DNA from: Bacillota bacterium
GTDB taxonomy: Bacteria; Bacillota; Clostridia; Acetivibrionales; DSM-1351
Direction of reading: 5' to 3'
Length of the DNA: 64,000 nucleotides
Assembly: GCA_023390335.1 (NCBI GenBank)
Contig: JAEWCZ010000017.1
Location: 231,646 to 295,645, forward strand
A model generated the notes under the pieces. That model was not told the origin of the DNA and did not search any database. It saw only the letters and a list, made by a program, of their open reading frames with translations. Below are positions 26,116-35,534 of this stretch, one piece after another (the stretch's first letter is position 1; each line of letters starts with the position of its first letter). The position numbers and the translations under genes were made by a program.

Positions 26116-26918
26116 ATGAATAGATTACAACCAATAGAAGAAATACTAACGTCATGGAGAAGATGTATTAATTCTGGTTTGAATAATTCAGCTACTACTG
26201 TGAGTACGTATATTGGTCAAGATGCTTTACAAATTGCTTTAAGCGAAGGAAAGCCTATAATATCAATGTTTGATGAAATATGGAGGGAGTTGGAAAGCTT
26301 AACGGAAAACAAAGATTTAATGTTTTTATTAACCAGTCCTGAAGGAGTCCTTTTAAAAAAAAGTGTTGCAGAGAACTGAAAAAGAAAATTGAAAAAATCG
26401 GGATTAAAATTGGAATGTCTTTTGCTGAAAGATCTATAGGAACCAATGCAATAGCCTTGTCCATGAGATTGAAAAAACCTGTTTATACCACACCGGCACA
26501 TCATTATTGCGATTTACTCAGAGAATTTTATATTTATTCAGTACCATTAGAAACTAAAAAAAGCGAAATAGGCTATTTGGCCATATGCAGACTAAATGAG
26601 CCTGTAAAGCTTGAACTTGAAGTTATTGCTGACCTTACAGCTTATAAAATCATAAATGAATTAAAATCAAATAAAATGAGTTCAATTTTACCCGATAAAA
26701 AGGACTGTTTATTAAATAAAAAGCAGTTAGCAATTTTAAAGTTAATCGCTATGGGAGTGCCTGATAAAACCATAGCACTAGAAGAAGGCATAACCATAAA
26801 TACTGTTAAGTACCACAAAAAAAGCATTTTTAAAAAACTAGAAGTGGAATGTTCCGCACAAGCCGTAATTAAATGTTTAAAATTAAATCTTATGTCTATT
26901 GATGAGATAGATTGCTGA
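26116..26918 (+). pseudogene. GAF-LuxR transcriptional regulator split by frameshift at A8
   Basis: Two frames together make one regulator of about 267 residues. Frame 1 (26116-26379) has the N-terminus of AcoR-type regulators (ILTSWRRCINSGL) and the first part of a GAF domain (FLLTSPEGVLLKK). Frame 2 (open before 26355, through 26918) continues it with MSFAERSIGTNAIALSM and VYTTPAHHYCDLL, then a LuxR helix-turn-helix (LNKKQLAILKLIAMGVPDKTI). The join falls in eight A at 26355-26362; a -1 shift there restores the protein. It may be a pseudogene, a phase-variable or slippage-expressed gene, or a sequencing error. The AAA+ domain of sigma-54 activators is absent. RBS AGGGGGG before 26116. Confidence 0.75.
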
Positions 26919-26925
26919 AAAAAGC

Positions 26926-26968
26926 AAAAGGGATGGACTACCTTTTAAGGTAGTTCATCCCTTTTTTT
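26926..26968 (+). terminator. Rho-independent terminator
   Basis: AAAAGGGATGGACTACCTT pairs with AAGGTAGTTCATCCCTTTT around a TT loop, followed by T. Very strong stem. Confidence 0.92.
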
Positions 26969-27133
26969 ATATTTTACTACACTAAGACACAATAGTAAAT
27001 TCAGATAATTTTATATAAAATGACAATTAATACATCATATTGAATTATTTTCTGATTTTAGTTTAATTGCTAGTACGGTTCTAATTTGTTTCTTTTTGCA
27101 TTTTAAAGAAAAATACGAGAGAAGGATGCCAAA

Positions 27134-28144
27134 ATGCCATTTATTGAAGTAAACAATTTGGTAAAGGATTATAAGCTCAATGTAAGAAAGAAAGGGTTAT
27201 TAGGGTCACTTCAAAGTCTGCTTGTTCCTGAGTACCAAATGAAGCGTGCTGTTGATGATATTAGTTTTTCCATTAACAAAGGAGAAATGGTAGGTTTTAT
27301 AGGCCCCAACGGTGCCGGTAAATCTACAACTGTAAAAATGTTAACCGGAATACTGGTACCCACTTCAGGATCCATAACAATTGACGGTCTATGTCCTTAT
27401 AAGGAAAGAAAAAGAAATGCTATGCGTCTGGGAGTAGTTTTTGGTCAGAGAACCCAACTGTGGTGGGATTTGCCGGTTATCGATACTTTTGAAATTCTGA
27501 AATATATTTACAAAATACCTGAAGACAGATATAAAAAAAATATGGAATTATTTAATGAATTATTAGAAATCAATTCATTTATAAGTCAACCGGTAAGACA
27601 ACTCAGTCTTGGACAAAGAATGAGAGCGGATATTGCAGCAGCTTTGTTGCATGACCCTGAAATCATATTTTTTGATGAACCGACCATAGGACTTGACGTT
27701 ATAGCAAAAGAAAAGGTACGAGAGTTTATCAGGTACATAAACAAAGAAAAAGGTACTACGATGCTCTTTACTACTCATGACATGCAAGATATAGAAAAGA
27801 CCTGCCAGAGAATGATAATCATTGACCAGGGTGTAACAATATACGATGGCACGGTAGAAGAAATAAAAGAAAAGTACGGCACCAACAGAACCTTACAGGT
27901 AGATTTTTCTGAGAATGTTGAAAAAATAGATATACCCGGAATACAGGTAATTGAAGAGAAGGGAAGCAAAAAGCGATTTAAATTCCGAAAGGACGAAGTC
28001 CAAATATCCAGTCTTATAAATGAATTAACTCAAAAATACGGTATTGTGGATTTGACAGTTCAAGAGCCTGAAATCGAAGGGATAATCAGAGAAATTTATC
28101 AGGGGGGGATCAAGTTCGATGAGAGCCTATGTGGAGTTCGCTAA
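27134..28144 (+). CDS. ABC-2 type transporter, ATP-binding protein
   Basis: 336 residues. Walker A GPNGAGKST (residues about 57-65), signature LSLGQRMRAD, Walker B EIIFFDEPTIGLD and the H-loop TTHD, then a C-terminal extension of about 100 residues typical of drug/lipid exporter ATPases of the YbhF/NatA kind. With the two permeases that follow it makes a complete exporter. Its last 26 bases overlap the first permease gene. Confidence 0.9.
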   Translation: MPFIEVNNLVKDYKLNVRKKGLLGSLQSLLVPEYQMKRAVDDISFSINKGEMVGFIGPNGAGKSTTVKMLTGILVPTSGSITIDGLCPYKERKRNAMRLGVVFGQRTQLWWDLPVIDTFEILKYIYKIPEDRYKKNMELFNELLEINSFISQPVRQLSLGQRMRADIAAALLHDPEIIFFDEPTIGLDVIAKEKVREFIRYINKEKGTTMLFTTHDMQDIEKTCQRMIIIDQGVTIYDGTVEEIKEKYGTNRTLQVDFSENVEKIDIPGIQVIEEKGSKKRFKFRKDEVQISSLINELTQKYGIVDLTVQEPEIEGIIREIYQGGIKFDESLCGVR

Positions 28145-28907
28145 AAAAGCATTCCAGAATAGCATTGCCTACCGGGCGGATTGTGTAGCAGGTATTATTA
28201 ATGCCATAATCATGATATTTGTTAACATATGTGTCTGGAAAGCAATCTATGAGGATGAACAGGCTGTAGACGGTGTGCAGTTTAAAATGCTGATAACCTA
28301 TGTGGTTCTCGCCTTCTTGATGCAGTGTATCTATGCTATGGATGAGTACCGTATTGAAAACAAGGTACGGTCAGGCTCTATAGGTTTGGATTTACTCAAA
28401 CCTATTAATTTCAGCGGTTATATTTTTTCATATAATATAGGTATTTTGATTTTCAGAGTAGTTATGCAACTTACACCGGCACTGATTATGTCAATAATTC
28501 TTTTTAAAATGCTTCCACCTTTTTCGTTAACAATGTTTGCACTTTTTCTGGTCAGTATGATATTAGGTTATCTTGTATTGTATTGCTTGAATTTCATAGT
28601 ATGGATAAGCTCATTCTGGTTTTATTGGACTTTTAGCCTTGTAACAATTAAGGATGCAGCGGTAATGATATTGTCAGGGGCGCTGCTACCTCTGTGGTTT
28701 ATGCCTCAGGCAATGGTAGAATTTATAAATCTTACTCCCTTTGCTTCCATATATTATGTACCCATTACTATTTATCTGGGGCAAATGCCAATGGAAGAAA
28801 TTGCTTTTGCACTTGTAAAACAGCTTATATGGGCATTGGGCTTGTTTATAATAGGCAGGCTCTTATGGAAAACTGCATTAAAAAAATTGGTTGTTCAGGG
28901 GGGATAG
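28119..28907 (+). CDS. ABC-2 type permease (DUF990-like), subunit 1
   Basis: 262 residues, six predicted membrane segments. The N-terminal pattern (residues 1-20, AFQNSIAYRAD, then VNICVWKAIY) matches the ABC2_membrane_6/DUF990 permeases, which occur as gene pairs after an ATPase. ATG after AGGGGGGGAT, overlapping the ATPase gene by 26 bases. Substrate unknown. Confidence 0.85.
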   Translation: MRAYVEFAKKAFQNSIAYRADCVAGIINAIIMIFVNICVWKAIYEDEQAVDGVQFKMLITYVVLAFLMQCIYAMDEYRIENKVRSGSIGLDLLKPINFSGYIFSYNIGILIFRVVMQLTPALIMSIILFKMLPPFSLTMFALFLVSMILGYLVLYCLNFIVWISSFWFYWTFSLVTIKDAAVMILSGALLPLWFMPQAMVEFINLTPFASIYYVPITIYLGQMPMEEIAFALVKQLIWALGLFIIGRLLWKTALKKLVVQGG

Positions 28908-28910
28908 TCA

Positions 28911-29747
28911 GTGGAAAAGAAAGCGTTATACAGTCCGCTTGAGATGTTAGTTTTGTTGATGAAATACGCAAAGCTCAGTATAAAGTCAATTCTGGAATAT
29001 AAATTTGACAGGTTTTTTATCACAATCGCAATTTTCTGCAGAGAAATGATATCTGTAGTTGTTATGTTTCTTATACTTGCAAGATTTGTCAGGATAAAGG
29101 GTTGGGAGTATAACCAGATGTTTTTCCTGTACAGCTTTCTGTTTTTATCCTACAGTTTGTTTGTATTGTTTTTTGCGGGTATGAGAGATTTTGACAATAT
29201 GATATATTCAGGTGAATTTGACAGATTTTTGACTAGGCCACTTGGACTTATGTTTCAAATAGTTGCGTCAAGGATAGATTTAAGTGCTGCTTTAGGACAC
29301 GGCATAGTAGGAGTAATCCTATTCGTAAATACTGCATTTTCAGTAGGAATAGACTGGAATGCAAAAAACATCGTTTACTACATAGTTACACTATTTACAG
29401 GAGCAGTCATACAGGCATCAATATTCCTGTTTTCCGCCTGCTTCAGCTTCTGGACCTACAAGGTTGATAATCTAAGGAATATGATGTTCTTTAATGCCAG
29501 AAGAATTTCTGGATACCCGTTGAGTTTTTATCCCGGTATCATACAAAAGCTATTGATGTTTGTAGTTCCTTTTGCTTTTGTAAACTTTTTTCCAGCTCAA
29601 TATTTTTTAAGAAAAAGTGAAATGTCATCATATTGGAGCGGTTTTCTTTATATGACACCAGTGGTTGCAGTAATAATGTTTATACTTGTATATGCATTTT
29701 GGAAAAAAGGTGTAAGCCGTTATTCCAGTACAGGTACAGCCATGTAA
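28911..29747 (+). CDS. ABC-2 type permease, subunit 2
   Basis: 278 residues from a GTG start with GGGGGGAT upstream; 3 bases after the first permease. Six predicted membrane segments. The central LTRPLGLMFQIVASRID region is the counterpart of LLKPINFSGYIFSYNIG in subunit 1, so the two are paralogues forming a heterodimeric channel. Followed 28 bases later by the nucleotidase-like gene. Confidence 0.83.
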   Translation: MEKKALYSPLEMLVLLMKYAKLSIKSILEYKFDRFFITIAIFCREMISVVVMFLILARFVRIKGWEYNQMFFLYSFLFLSYSLFVLFFAGMRDFDNMIYSGEFDRFLTRPLGLMFQIVASRIDLSAALGHGIVGVILFVNTAFSVGIDWNAKNIVYYIVTLFTGAVIQASIFLFSACFSFWTYKVDNLRNMMFFNARRISGYPLSFYPGIIQKLLMFVVPFAFVNFFPAQYFLRKSEMSSYWSGFLYMTPVVAVIMFILVYAFWKKGVSRYSSTGTAM

Positions 29748-29775
29748 TGATATAGACTAAGGGAGGATTATTGTT

Positions 29776-31347
29776 TTGAAAAGCTATAAGAATCTGATTG
29801 TTATAGGAGTACTTGTTTTAGGTATAGCAGCATTTCTGACGGTAAAATACGTTAACTTTAATGATTTACTTAAAAGTGTGGGCTACTACGATGAAAAAGT
29901 AAGCGTTGTTAGTACCGCAGATATACACGGTCATATTATTTTTGATGAAGAAGCAGGGGGATATTATTCTCTAGATGACGTAAGCGTTATGATGGGTATG
30001 CCTCTTATGAAAAATATAATAGACGGCATAAAAGAAAAAAACAAGAATACATTGGTTCTTGATTCAGGAGATTTATTTCACGGAACCAACGAAGCCAACA
30101 TAAATAAGGGTGAAGGAGTTGTTGAAGTCGCAAACTTAATGGGCTACGATGGCATGACACCCGGTAACCATGATTTTAACTTTGGGTATGACAGGCTGGT
30201 ACAAATCAAAGATGAACTTAAATTTCCAATTCTTTCAGCTAATATTTATAAAGATGGAAAGCCTGCATTTCAAGAGTACAAAATTGTAAAGGTTGGGGAT
30301 AAAAAAATAGGTTTATTTGGAATGACTGAACAAAATGCCCTTATAAATACAAATTCACGTGATACTGAAGGGGTAACGATTGAAGACCCTGTAAGAATTG
30401 CAAAGAAAATGATAACAACACTCAAGGGTAAGGTGGATGCAATAGTACTGATATCACATCTTGGGGATGACATAGACAGAAAAGTAGTAAAGCAAGTTGA
30501 CGGCATAGACTTAATTCTGTGCGGACACCACCACTTTTTATATGAAAAGGCTGAAAAGGTCAACAATACATATCTGGTAGAGTCCGGAGGATATAGTACC
30601 CATGTAGGGTTGGCAGATATGTATTTTAAAGACGGAAAGCTGGCAAAGTTAGCATGGAGCGTTAAAAGAACTAAAGACAAGGAAAAAGCTGATCCGATTA
30701 TGAACAAGGTGGCAGAGAAATATCACGCAATAGCCCTTGAAGCTACCAAAGAGGTTGTAGGAAAAACCAAGGAAAAGCTTGACGGGTTCAGAAATAATGT
30801 CAGAAGTAAAGAAACAACTCTTGCCAACTTGCTGTGTGATGCAATGCGTGAAACTTCCGGCGCGGAATTAACCCTTATGAATGGGGGAGGAATACGAGAA
30901 AGTATTCCTGCAGGAAATATCAACCTGTATGCAATAGGAAAATCCCTACCATTTGTTAATTCACTTGTAACAATAGAGGTAAAGGGAGAAAACATATACA
31001 CTGCAGTTGAAAGAGGTATAAGACTGTATCCTGACGGAGGTTCCAATGGAGGCTTCCTGCAGGTTTCAGGGATAAAGTATACATTTGATGCATCAAAACC
31101 GGCTGGTAAAAGGCTGGTAAGTATTACACTAAATGGTAAACCATTGGACAGAAACAAGTATTACAAAGTTGCTACCAATGACTATCTGTATAATGGCGGA
31201 GACGGCTACGATGAATTGAAGGAAGGAAAGCTGCTAAGCAAGGGAGAGCTTCTTAAGGATGTTCTTGCTAAATACATAAAAGAAAAGGGTGATGTTTCAG
31301 CTAAGGTTGAAGGCAGAATAAAGGTAGTAAATGAGAGATACAAGTAA
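29776..31347 (+). CDS. 5'-nucleotidase / UshA-type metallophosphatase
   Basis: 523 residues from a TTG start with AGGGAGG. An N-terminal hydrophobic segment (residues about 7-25) exports or anchors the protein. The metallophosphoesterase domain shows STADIHGH, DSGDLFHG, PGNHDFNFG, LISHLGDD and GHHHF; the C-terminal 5'-nucleotidase domain shows LMNGGGIRESIPAG and SLPFVNSLV. The family hydrolyses nucleotides or related phosphoesters outside the cell. It sits directly between the ABC exporter and the biosynthetic operon (25 bases before the first carrier protein), so it might act on a phosphorylated or nucleotide-linked export form of the product; this is speculation. Confidence 0.85.
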   Translation: MKSYKNLIVIGVLVLGIAAFLTVKYVNFNDLLKSVGYYDEKVSVVSTADIHGHIIFDEEAGGYYSLDDVSVMMGMPLMKNIIDGIKEKNKNTLVLDSGDLFHGTNEANINKGEGVVEVANLMGYDGMTPGNHDFNFGYDRLVQIKDELKFPILSANIYKDGKPAFQEYKIVKVGDKKIGLFGMTEQNALINTNSRDTEGVTIEDPVRIAKKMITTLKGKVDAIVLISHLGDDIDRKVVKQVDGIDLILCGHHHFLYEKAEKVNNTYLVESGGYSTHVGLADMYFKDGKLAKLAWSVKRTKDKEKADPIMNKVAEKYHAIALEATKEVVGKTKEKLDGFRNNVRSKETTLANLLCDAMRETSGAELTLMNGGGIRESIPAGNINLYAIGKSLPFVNSLVTIEVKGENIYTAVERGIRLYPDGGSNGGFLQVSGIKYTFDASKPAGKRLVSITLNGKPLDRNKYYKVATNDYLYNGGDGYDELKEGKLLSKGELLKDVLAKYIKEKGDVSAKVEGRIKVVNERYK

Positions 31348-31372
31348 AATATTTTAAAGGAGTGTAAAACTT

Positions 31373-31624
31373 ATGCAGAAACAGGAAATAGAAAGTAAGG
31401 TATGTGAGGTTGTAAGTAGAGTTGCACAATTTAATAACGACAATATTGTGGTAGATAGTGATCTAAGAGACAATTATGGAGTTGACTCAATAGTTCTGGT
31501 TGAACTGCTGGTTGAAATCGAGGATATTTTTGGAATTACCTTCGATAGCAGCTCTCTAACCTATGAAACCTTTTCAACAGTGAATTCTATAACTGATTAT
31601 GTTGACAATATAGTGAATTCCTGA
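31373..31624 (+). CDS. Free-standing acyl carrier protein 1
   Basis: 83 residues. Four-helix carrier protein with the phosphopantetheine site in YGVDSIVLVELLVEIED (Ser39). Acidic as usual. ATG with AAAGGAG site. It is the first gene of the 13-gene biosynthetic operon and is next to a BtrH-like gene and an AMP-forming ligase, which probably load and unload it. Distinct from ACP2 at 41875. A phosphopantetheinyl transferase is not present in the window. Confidence 0.9.
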   Translation: MQKQEIESKVCEVVSRVAQFNNDNIVVDSDLRDNYGVDSIVLVELLVEIEDIFGITFDSSSLTYETFSTVNSITDYVDNIVNS

Positions 31625-31649
31625 ATACACAGTGATAGGACAGGTGACT

Positions 31650-32789
31650 ATGATAAAACAAATGAGCAATGTCCCCAGATACTTTGAACCGTATGTAAAT
31701 GATTGTTTCCATAATGCATATTCTGCTGTACTTTTACATATGGGATTGAATCCCAACATTATTCTTGCTGATTATCTATCGTTCATGTATGACTGCAATA
31801 ATGGATATCTTGGAGTGAATTATTTTTATAGGCCAAACACGACGATTGAGTTTACAGAAGATGAACTGAATACATCCCTTGAATTTGTACACATGGTGCC
31901 AGCAGCCTTATACAGTCAGGCGGCAGTAAAAGATATTGATATTAGGTACAAGGACAGGGTCCGCATCGACATGTTTATGGAGGACAAGCCTGATGTGGCT
32001 TACCAGAGATTGAAGGAACTGTTGCGTAACGGAATACCAGTAGTTGCGGCTGTTGATTTATACTATATGAATTATCACAGGGCATATGGAAAGGAACATG
32101 GTTTGCACTGTGTGGTATTTACCGGATATGACGAAGAAGAGGGTTATTTTCACCTGTTTGACAAGTATAAGCTTTCAAGCAGTGATTTTGACGGGATACT
32201 GCCTATAGATGAGGTCAACTCGGGTAGAATGTCGGATAATCCTTTGCCGGGAGTAAATGCGACGCAAAAAAGACCGGTTCGTAACCTATGGATGGAAATA
32301 AGCTCAGATAATGAATTCAAAGTTACAGAAGAAAAATTGCTGAATGTTATAAGCGAAAGCTGCCTTAGAATGAAAGGGCAAAAAGAAGTTCTCGGATATA
32401 AGTGTGGCTTGGATGCCATTGAGCATTTTTCAAAAAGTTTATTGGAAAAGAAAAATGAAAAGATTGATGACGATAAAGTGTACTGGTATAGGGTATATCT
32501 GAATGGCACCCTGAAAAATATTTCAAGAAGCAGGAAGCGTTTCGGTGTGTTTATTAAGGAAATCAGTTCTATGTTACCGGAACAGCTTGTAACTAGCCTG
32601 TGCGTTTCATTGGAAGAGTCTTCAAAGCACTGGGATATTTGCTCAAGTATTGCTTTAAAGCTTGGCATTAGAAAGTCGTTGGATATGATTGACGATTTGG
32701 TAAATCAACTAGATGTTATCCGTGAATTAGAAAACAGTATTGTAGAAAGGCTGGAAGGCTATCTACAAAGTAGAAGCCTAAATAAATAG
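31650..32789 (+). CDS. BtrH-like cysteine acyltransferase-fold protein A
   Basis: 379 residues from ATG 31650 (a GTG at 31632 and a later ATG at 31662 are alternatives). The N-terminal about 200 residues follow the BtrH_N / C39-like papain fold: NDCFHNAY (Cys19), PVVAAVDLYYMNYHRAYGKE, GLHCVVFTGYD (His153) and LFDKY (Asp171), a plausible Cys-His-Asp triad. The C-terminal half is helical. BtrH moves an acyl group from a carrier protein to an amine in butirosin synthesis, so a similar carrier-to-amine transfer or cleavage is inferred. A paralogue is at 37398; both share YVNDCFxNAY and ILADYLSFMYD. Confidence 0.75.
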   Translation: MIKQMSNVPRYFEPYVNDCFHNAYSAVLLHMGLNPNIILADYLSFMYDCNNGYLGVNYFYRPNTTIEFTEDELNTSLEFVHMVPAALYSQAAVKDIDIRYKDRVRIDMFMEDKPDVAYQRLKELLRNGIPVVAAVDLYYMNYHRAYGKEHGLHCVVFTGYDEEEGYFHLFDKYKLSSSDFDGILPIDEVNSGRMSDNPLPGVNATQKRPVRNLWMEISSDNEFKVTEEKLLNVISESCLRMKGQKEVLGYKCGLDAIEHFSKSLLEKKNEKIDDDKVYWYRVYLNGTLKNISRSRKRFGVFIKEISSMLPEQLVTSLCVSLEESSKHWDICSSIALKLGIRKSLDMIDDLVNQLDVIRELENSIVERLEGYLQSRSLNK

Positions 32790-32805
32790 AAGGGAAGCGA
32801 CTTAA

Positions 32806-34320
32806 GTGAAAGAAATTGATTACTCACCATGGAATCTGTTTAACGAGAGTTGTGAGAAGTACAGAGATAATATATTACTTATATATAATGACAATAAATT
32901 TACGTATGGTCAGATATATGAAAAGGTTTTGGACTTTTGTACCCTTATTGAAGGCTGGGATTTTAAAATCGGCGGAATCTACCTACCGAATTGTACAGAA
33001 TTCATTACAAGCATGTTGGGCTTAAACCGGCAGAAAAAGGTTTTTGTATCACTTTCGTATCAATTCAAGGGTGATACCCTTACAGACCTTATAAACTACA
33101 CGGATGTTGAACTTCTGATAACAGATCCCAAAGGGTATAATTCTATTCTTGAAAGTATTGAAAAGATGAACATAAGAATAGTACTTGTTTTACAGGAAAA
33201 CGGTACTTTTGAAAAACATGAGTTTAAAAAGGAAAAACGTGAGCTTACAGATGTAAAAGAAGATACTTTCGGTATATGCTTTACGTCAGGTTCTACTTCA
33301 AGACCAAAGGGAATTGTACTTTCAAATTATGCGATTGTTGGAAATGCACTGGCGGTTGCAGAACATTTGGGTTTCACCAGCGATGAGCGCACTATACTGC
33401 CAAGATCTCTTGCACAGGCAAGCCCAATATCAGGGGACGTGCTCATGGCAATAAGCCGAGGAGGAGGAATTATCCTTCTGAACAATGTATTCCATCCTGC
33501 CATATTCTTGAAGGCAGTTCAGGAGTATAAGGCAACTAACTTTTATATAGTAAGAACAATGCTTTTACAAATTCTCGAATATTCTCAATTAAAAAATTAT
33601 GACATCAGCTCTGTAAAAAGAGTTCTCATCGGTGGAATGGTAAATCCAATGACAATATACCGTCGTGCAGCAGAAGCCTTCCCGGGGGCTAGGGTTTTCA
33701 ATGCGTATGGGACTTCTGAGGCATCTGCCAGGGTAACCTTCGGTGAACATGAAGACGTAACAACTCTGCCATGCGTAATAGGAAAACCTATGCGCGGCTG
33801 TGGTGCAAAAGTCTACAGGGAAGACGGAAGTGAAGCCGAAGTAGGTGAAATCGGGGAACTATACATAACCAGTGATTACATGATGGACGGTTACTATAAC
33901 TCACCTGATCTTACAAAAGAAGTTCTTGGTGAAAAGGGTTTCCGTGTGAGAGACCTGGGTTATAAAGATGAAGAAGGACGATTCTTTGTACTCAGCAGGA
34001 ACGATGACATGATTATGCAGGGTGGTAGCAGAGCATATCCAATAGATATAGAAGAAGTTATGCTAAAAAACCCGGTAGTCAAGGAATGTGCCGTAATAGG
34101 TGTTGATGACGAGAAACTGGGACAGAAAATTGTTGCCATGTTGGTCTTGAAAGAAGGCTGTCAGGCAGAAGTAAAAGATATATACAAATGGTGCAACATA
34201 CAGCTTGAAGATAGGAAAGTACCAAAGGAAATATACATCATATCCGAAATACCAAGAAATGCAATAGGGAAAATAAGCAAAAAGGATGTCAAAGATTTAT
34301 ACCAAAGCTTGAGAAAATAA
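32806..34320 (+). CDS. AMP-forming acyl ligase (acyl-CoA/ACP synthetase-like)
   Basis: 504 residues from GTG. ANL superfamily: the phosphate loop CFTSGSTSRPKGIVLSN, YGTSEASARVTF, the RVRDLGYKDEEG aspartate motif, GGSRAYPIDIEEV hinge and the C-terminal catalytic lysine motif PRNAIGKISKKD. It activates a carboxylic acid as acyl-AMP and passes it to a thiol, most likely the phosphopantetheine of ACP1 two genes upstream. The substrate cannot be read reliably from the sequence. Spacing of 16 bases from the previous gene supports one operon. Confidence 0.88.
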   Translation: MKEIDYSPWNLFNESCEKYRDNILLIYNDNKFTYGQIYEKVLDFCTLIEGWDFKIGGIYLPNCTEFITSMLGLNRQKKVFVSLSYQFKGDTLTDLINYTDVELLITDPKGYNSILESIEKMNIRIVLVLQENGTFEKHEFKKEKRELTDVKEDTFGICFTSGSTSRPKGIVLSNYAIVGNALAVAEHLGFTSDERTILPRSLAQASPISGDVLMAISRGGGIILLNNVFHPAIFLKAVQEYKATNFYIVRTMLLQILEYSQLKNYDISSVKRVLIGGMVNPMTIYRRAAEAFPGARVFNAYGTSEASARVTFGEHEDVTTLPCVIGKPMRGCGAKVYREDGSEAEVGEIGELYITSDYMMDGYYNSPDLTKEVLGEKGFRVRDLGYKDEEGRFFVLSRNDDMIMQGGSRAYPIDIEEVMLKNPVVKECAVIGVDDEKLGQKIVAMLVLKEGCQAEVKDIYKWCNIQLEDRKVPKEIYIISEIPRNAIGKISKKDVKDLYQSLRK

Positions 34321-34335
34321 CAGGGGGAAATGTTA

Positions 34336-35493
34336 ATGAAAAGAGAAGAAATATCAAAGGAAAGACAGCTTGTATTACTTACTGCGGTAGAAATGAATGA
34401 TTCGCAGGGCGACGAACTAAAAAAAATGCTGGATGGCGGTGTTGACTGGTCTGAAGCTATATACCAGATGATTACACATAGAACCTTACCAATGTTCAGG
34501 TACAACCTTAAAAAGTTTAATCTTTACGATTCAATGGAAAAAGAACTCCAAAGACTTATGGATACTCAGTGGGCTGTATTTGGGGAAAGAAATAACTGCT
34601 ATCTGGAGAAGCTTTCAGAAATACTCAAGGAATTTGAAAAGTACAATCTTGTAGTTCCTGTTCTAAAAGGAAACCTCCTTGCAAGCATAGTATATCCCTC
34701 AATCGAATCAAGAATATTCAATGACTTGGATATGCTTATGAACCTAGATGACGTAGGAACTGTAGTAAAGGCTCTTGAAGATCTCGGTTATATACAGGGT
34801 AATTACGATGAGGAGAAGGATGTAATTGTAGAAGTACCAAGAAAACAAAAAGTTCTGCACCAGATGGCAACACATGAAATACATCAATTTCTTAAACTCA
34901 GCGATAACAAGTTCGCAAAACTAGTTGAAGTTGACGTAAACCATGATATTTTATGGAAAGGCAACTGCCCTTACAAGGTAATGACAAAAGACCTTATACA
35001 AAGAGCTGTGCCTGTTGAAATAAATAATACAAAAGGTTACATGTTGGACTACATAGATAATATTATCCAACTTAGCTGCCATCTGTACAAAGAAGCATGT
35101 CTTATGATATGGATAGCTAGCTTGAAAGACCTGAAGATTTACAAGTTTGCAGATTTATTTATGTACATACGCAAATTCTTTGACAAAATAGATTGGAATC
35201 TGCTTGTTGAAAGAGTTAAGGAGTACAAATTAGAGAAAATTGTTTACTATAACTTCTACTATATAGAGCTTATGTTTGGAGAAATAGTACCTCAGTTTGT
35301 AAAGGATAGCTTCAAGCCGGAGGATCTTTCTTATCTGGATGAGTACGCCATTGAAAACAAAGAACCATCAAAGTGGCCATATGATTTCTTTACAAGGCTT
35401 TTTGATGTTAACAGAATTCTGAATATTGACCAGAGTAAAGCTACAGGTATGAATAGATTCCTTGATGCAAAATTCGGTGAAGGCCAGTCTTAA
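34336..35493 (+). CDS. Nucleotidyltransferase-family protein (NTP_transf_5-like)
   Basis: 385 residues from the ATG at 34336, which has AGGGGGA at good spacing; the ATG at 34330 is too near the site. Residues about 110-145 carry the pattern VPVLKGNLLASIVYPSIES.. NDLDMLM, in which the R/N-DLDM part supplies the two metal-binding Asp residues of nucleotidyltransferase-fold proteins. Such proteins occur in sugar- and peptide-natural-product clusters, often with unknown reactions. It may add a nucleotide to, or sense, an intermediate. Flanked by the ligase and the glycosyltransferase. Confidence 0.7.
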   Translation: MKREEISKERQLVLLTAVEMNDSQGDELKKMLDGGVDWSEAIYQMITHRTLPMFRYNLKKFNLYDSMEKELQRLMDTQWAVFGERNNCYLEKLSEILKEFEKYNLVVPVLKGNLLASIVYPSIESRIFNDLDMLMNLDDVGTVVKALEDLGYIQGNYDEEKDVIVEVPRKQKVLHQMATHEIHQFLKLSDNKFAKLVEVDVNHDILWKGNCPYKVMTKDLIQRAVPVEINNTKGYMLDYIDNIIQLSCHLYKEACLMIWIASLKDLKIYKFADLFMYIRKFFDKIDWNLLVERVKEYKLEKIVYYNFYYIELMFGEIVPQFVKDSFKPEDLSYLDEYAIENKEPSKWPYDFFTRLFDVNRILNIDQSKATGMNRFLDAKFGEGQS

Positions 35494-35534
35494 ATTAATT
35501 AAAGGCACTACAAAATACCAAGGAGTTGAATCCT

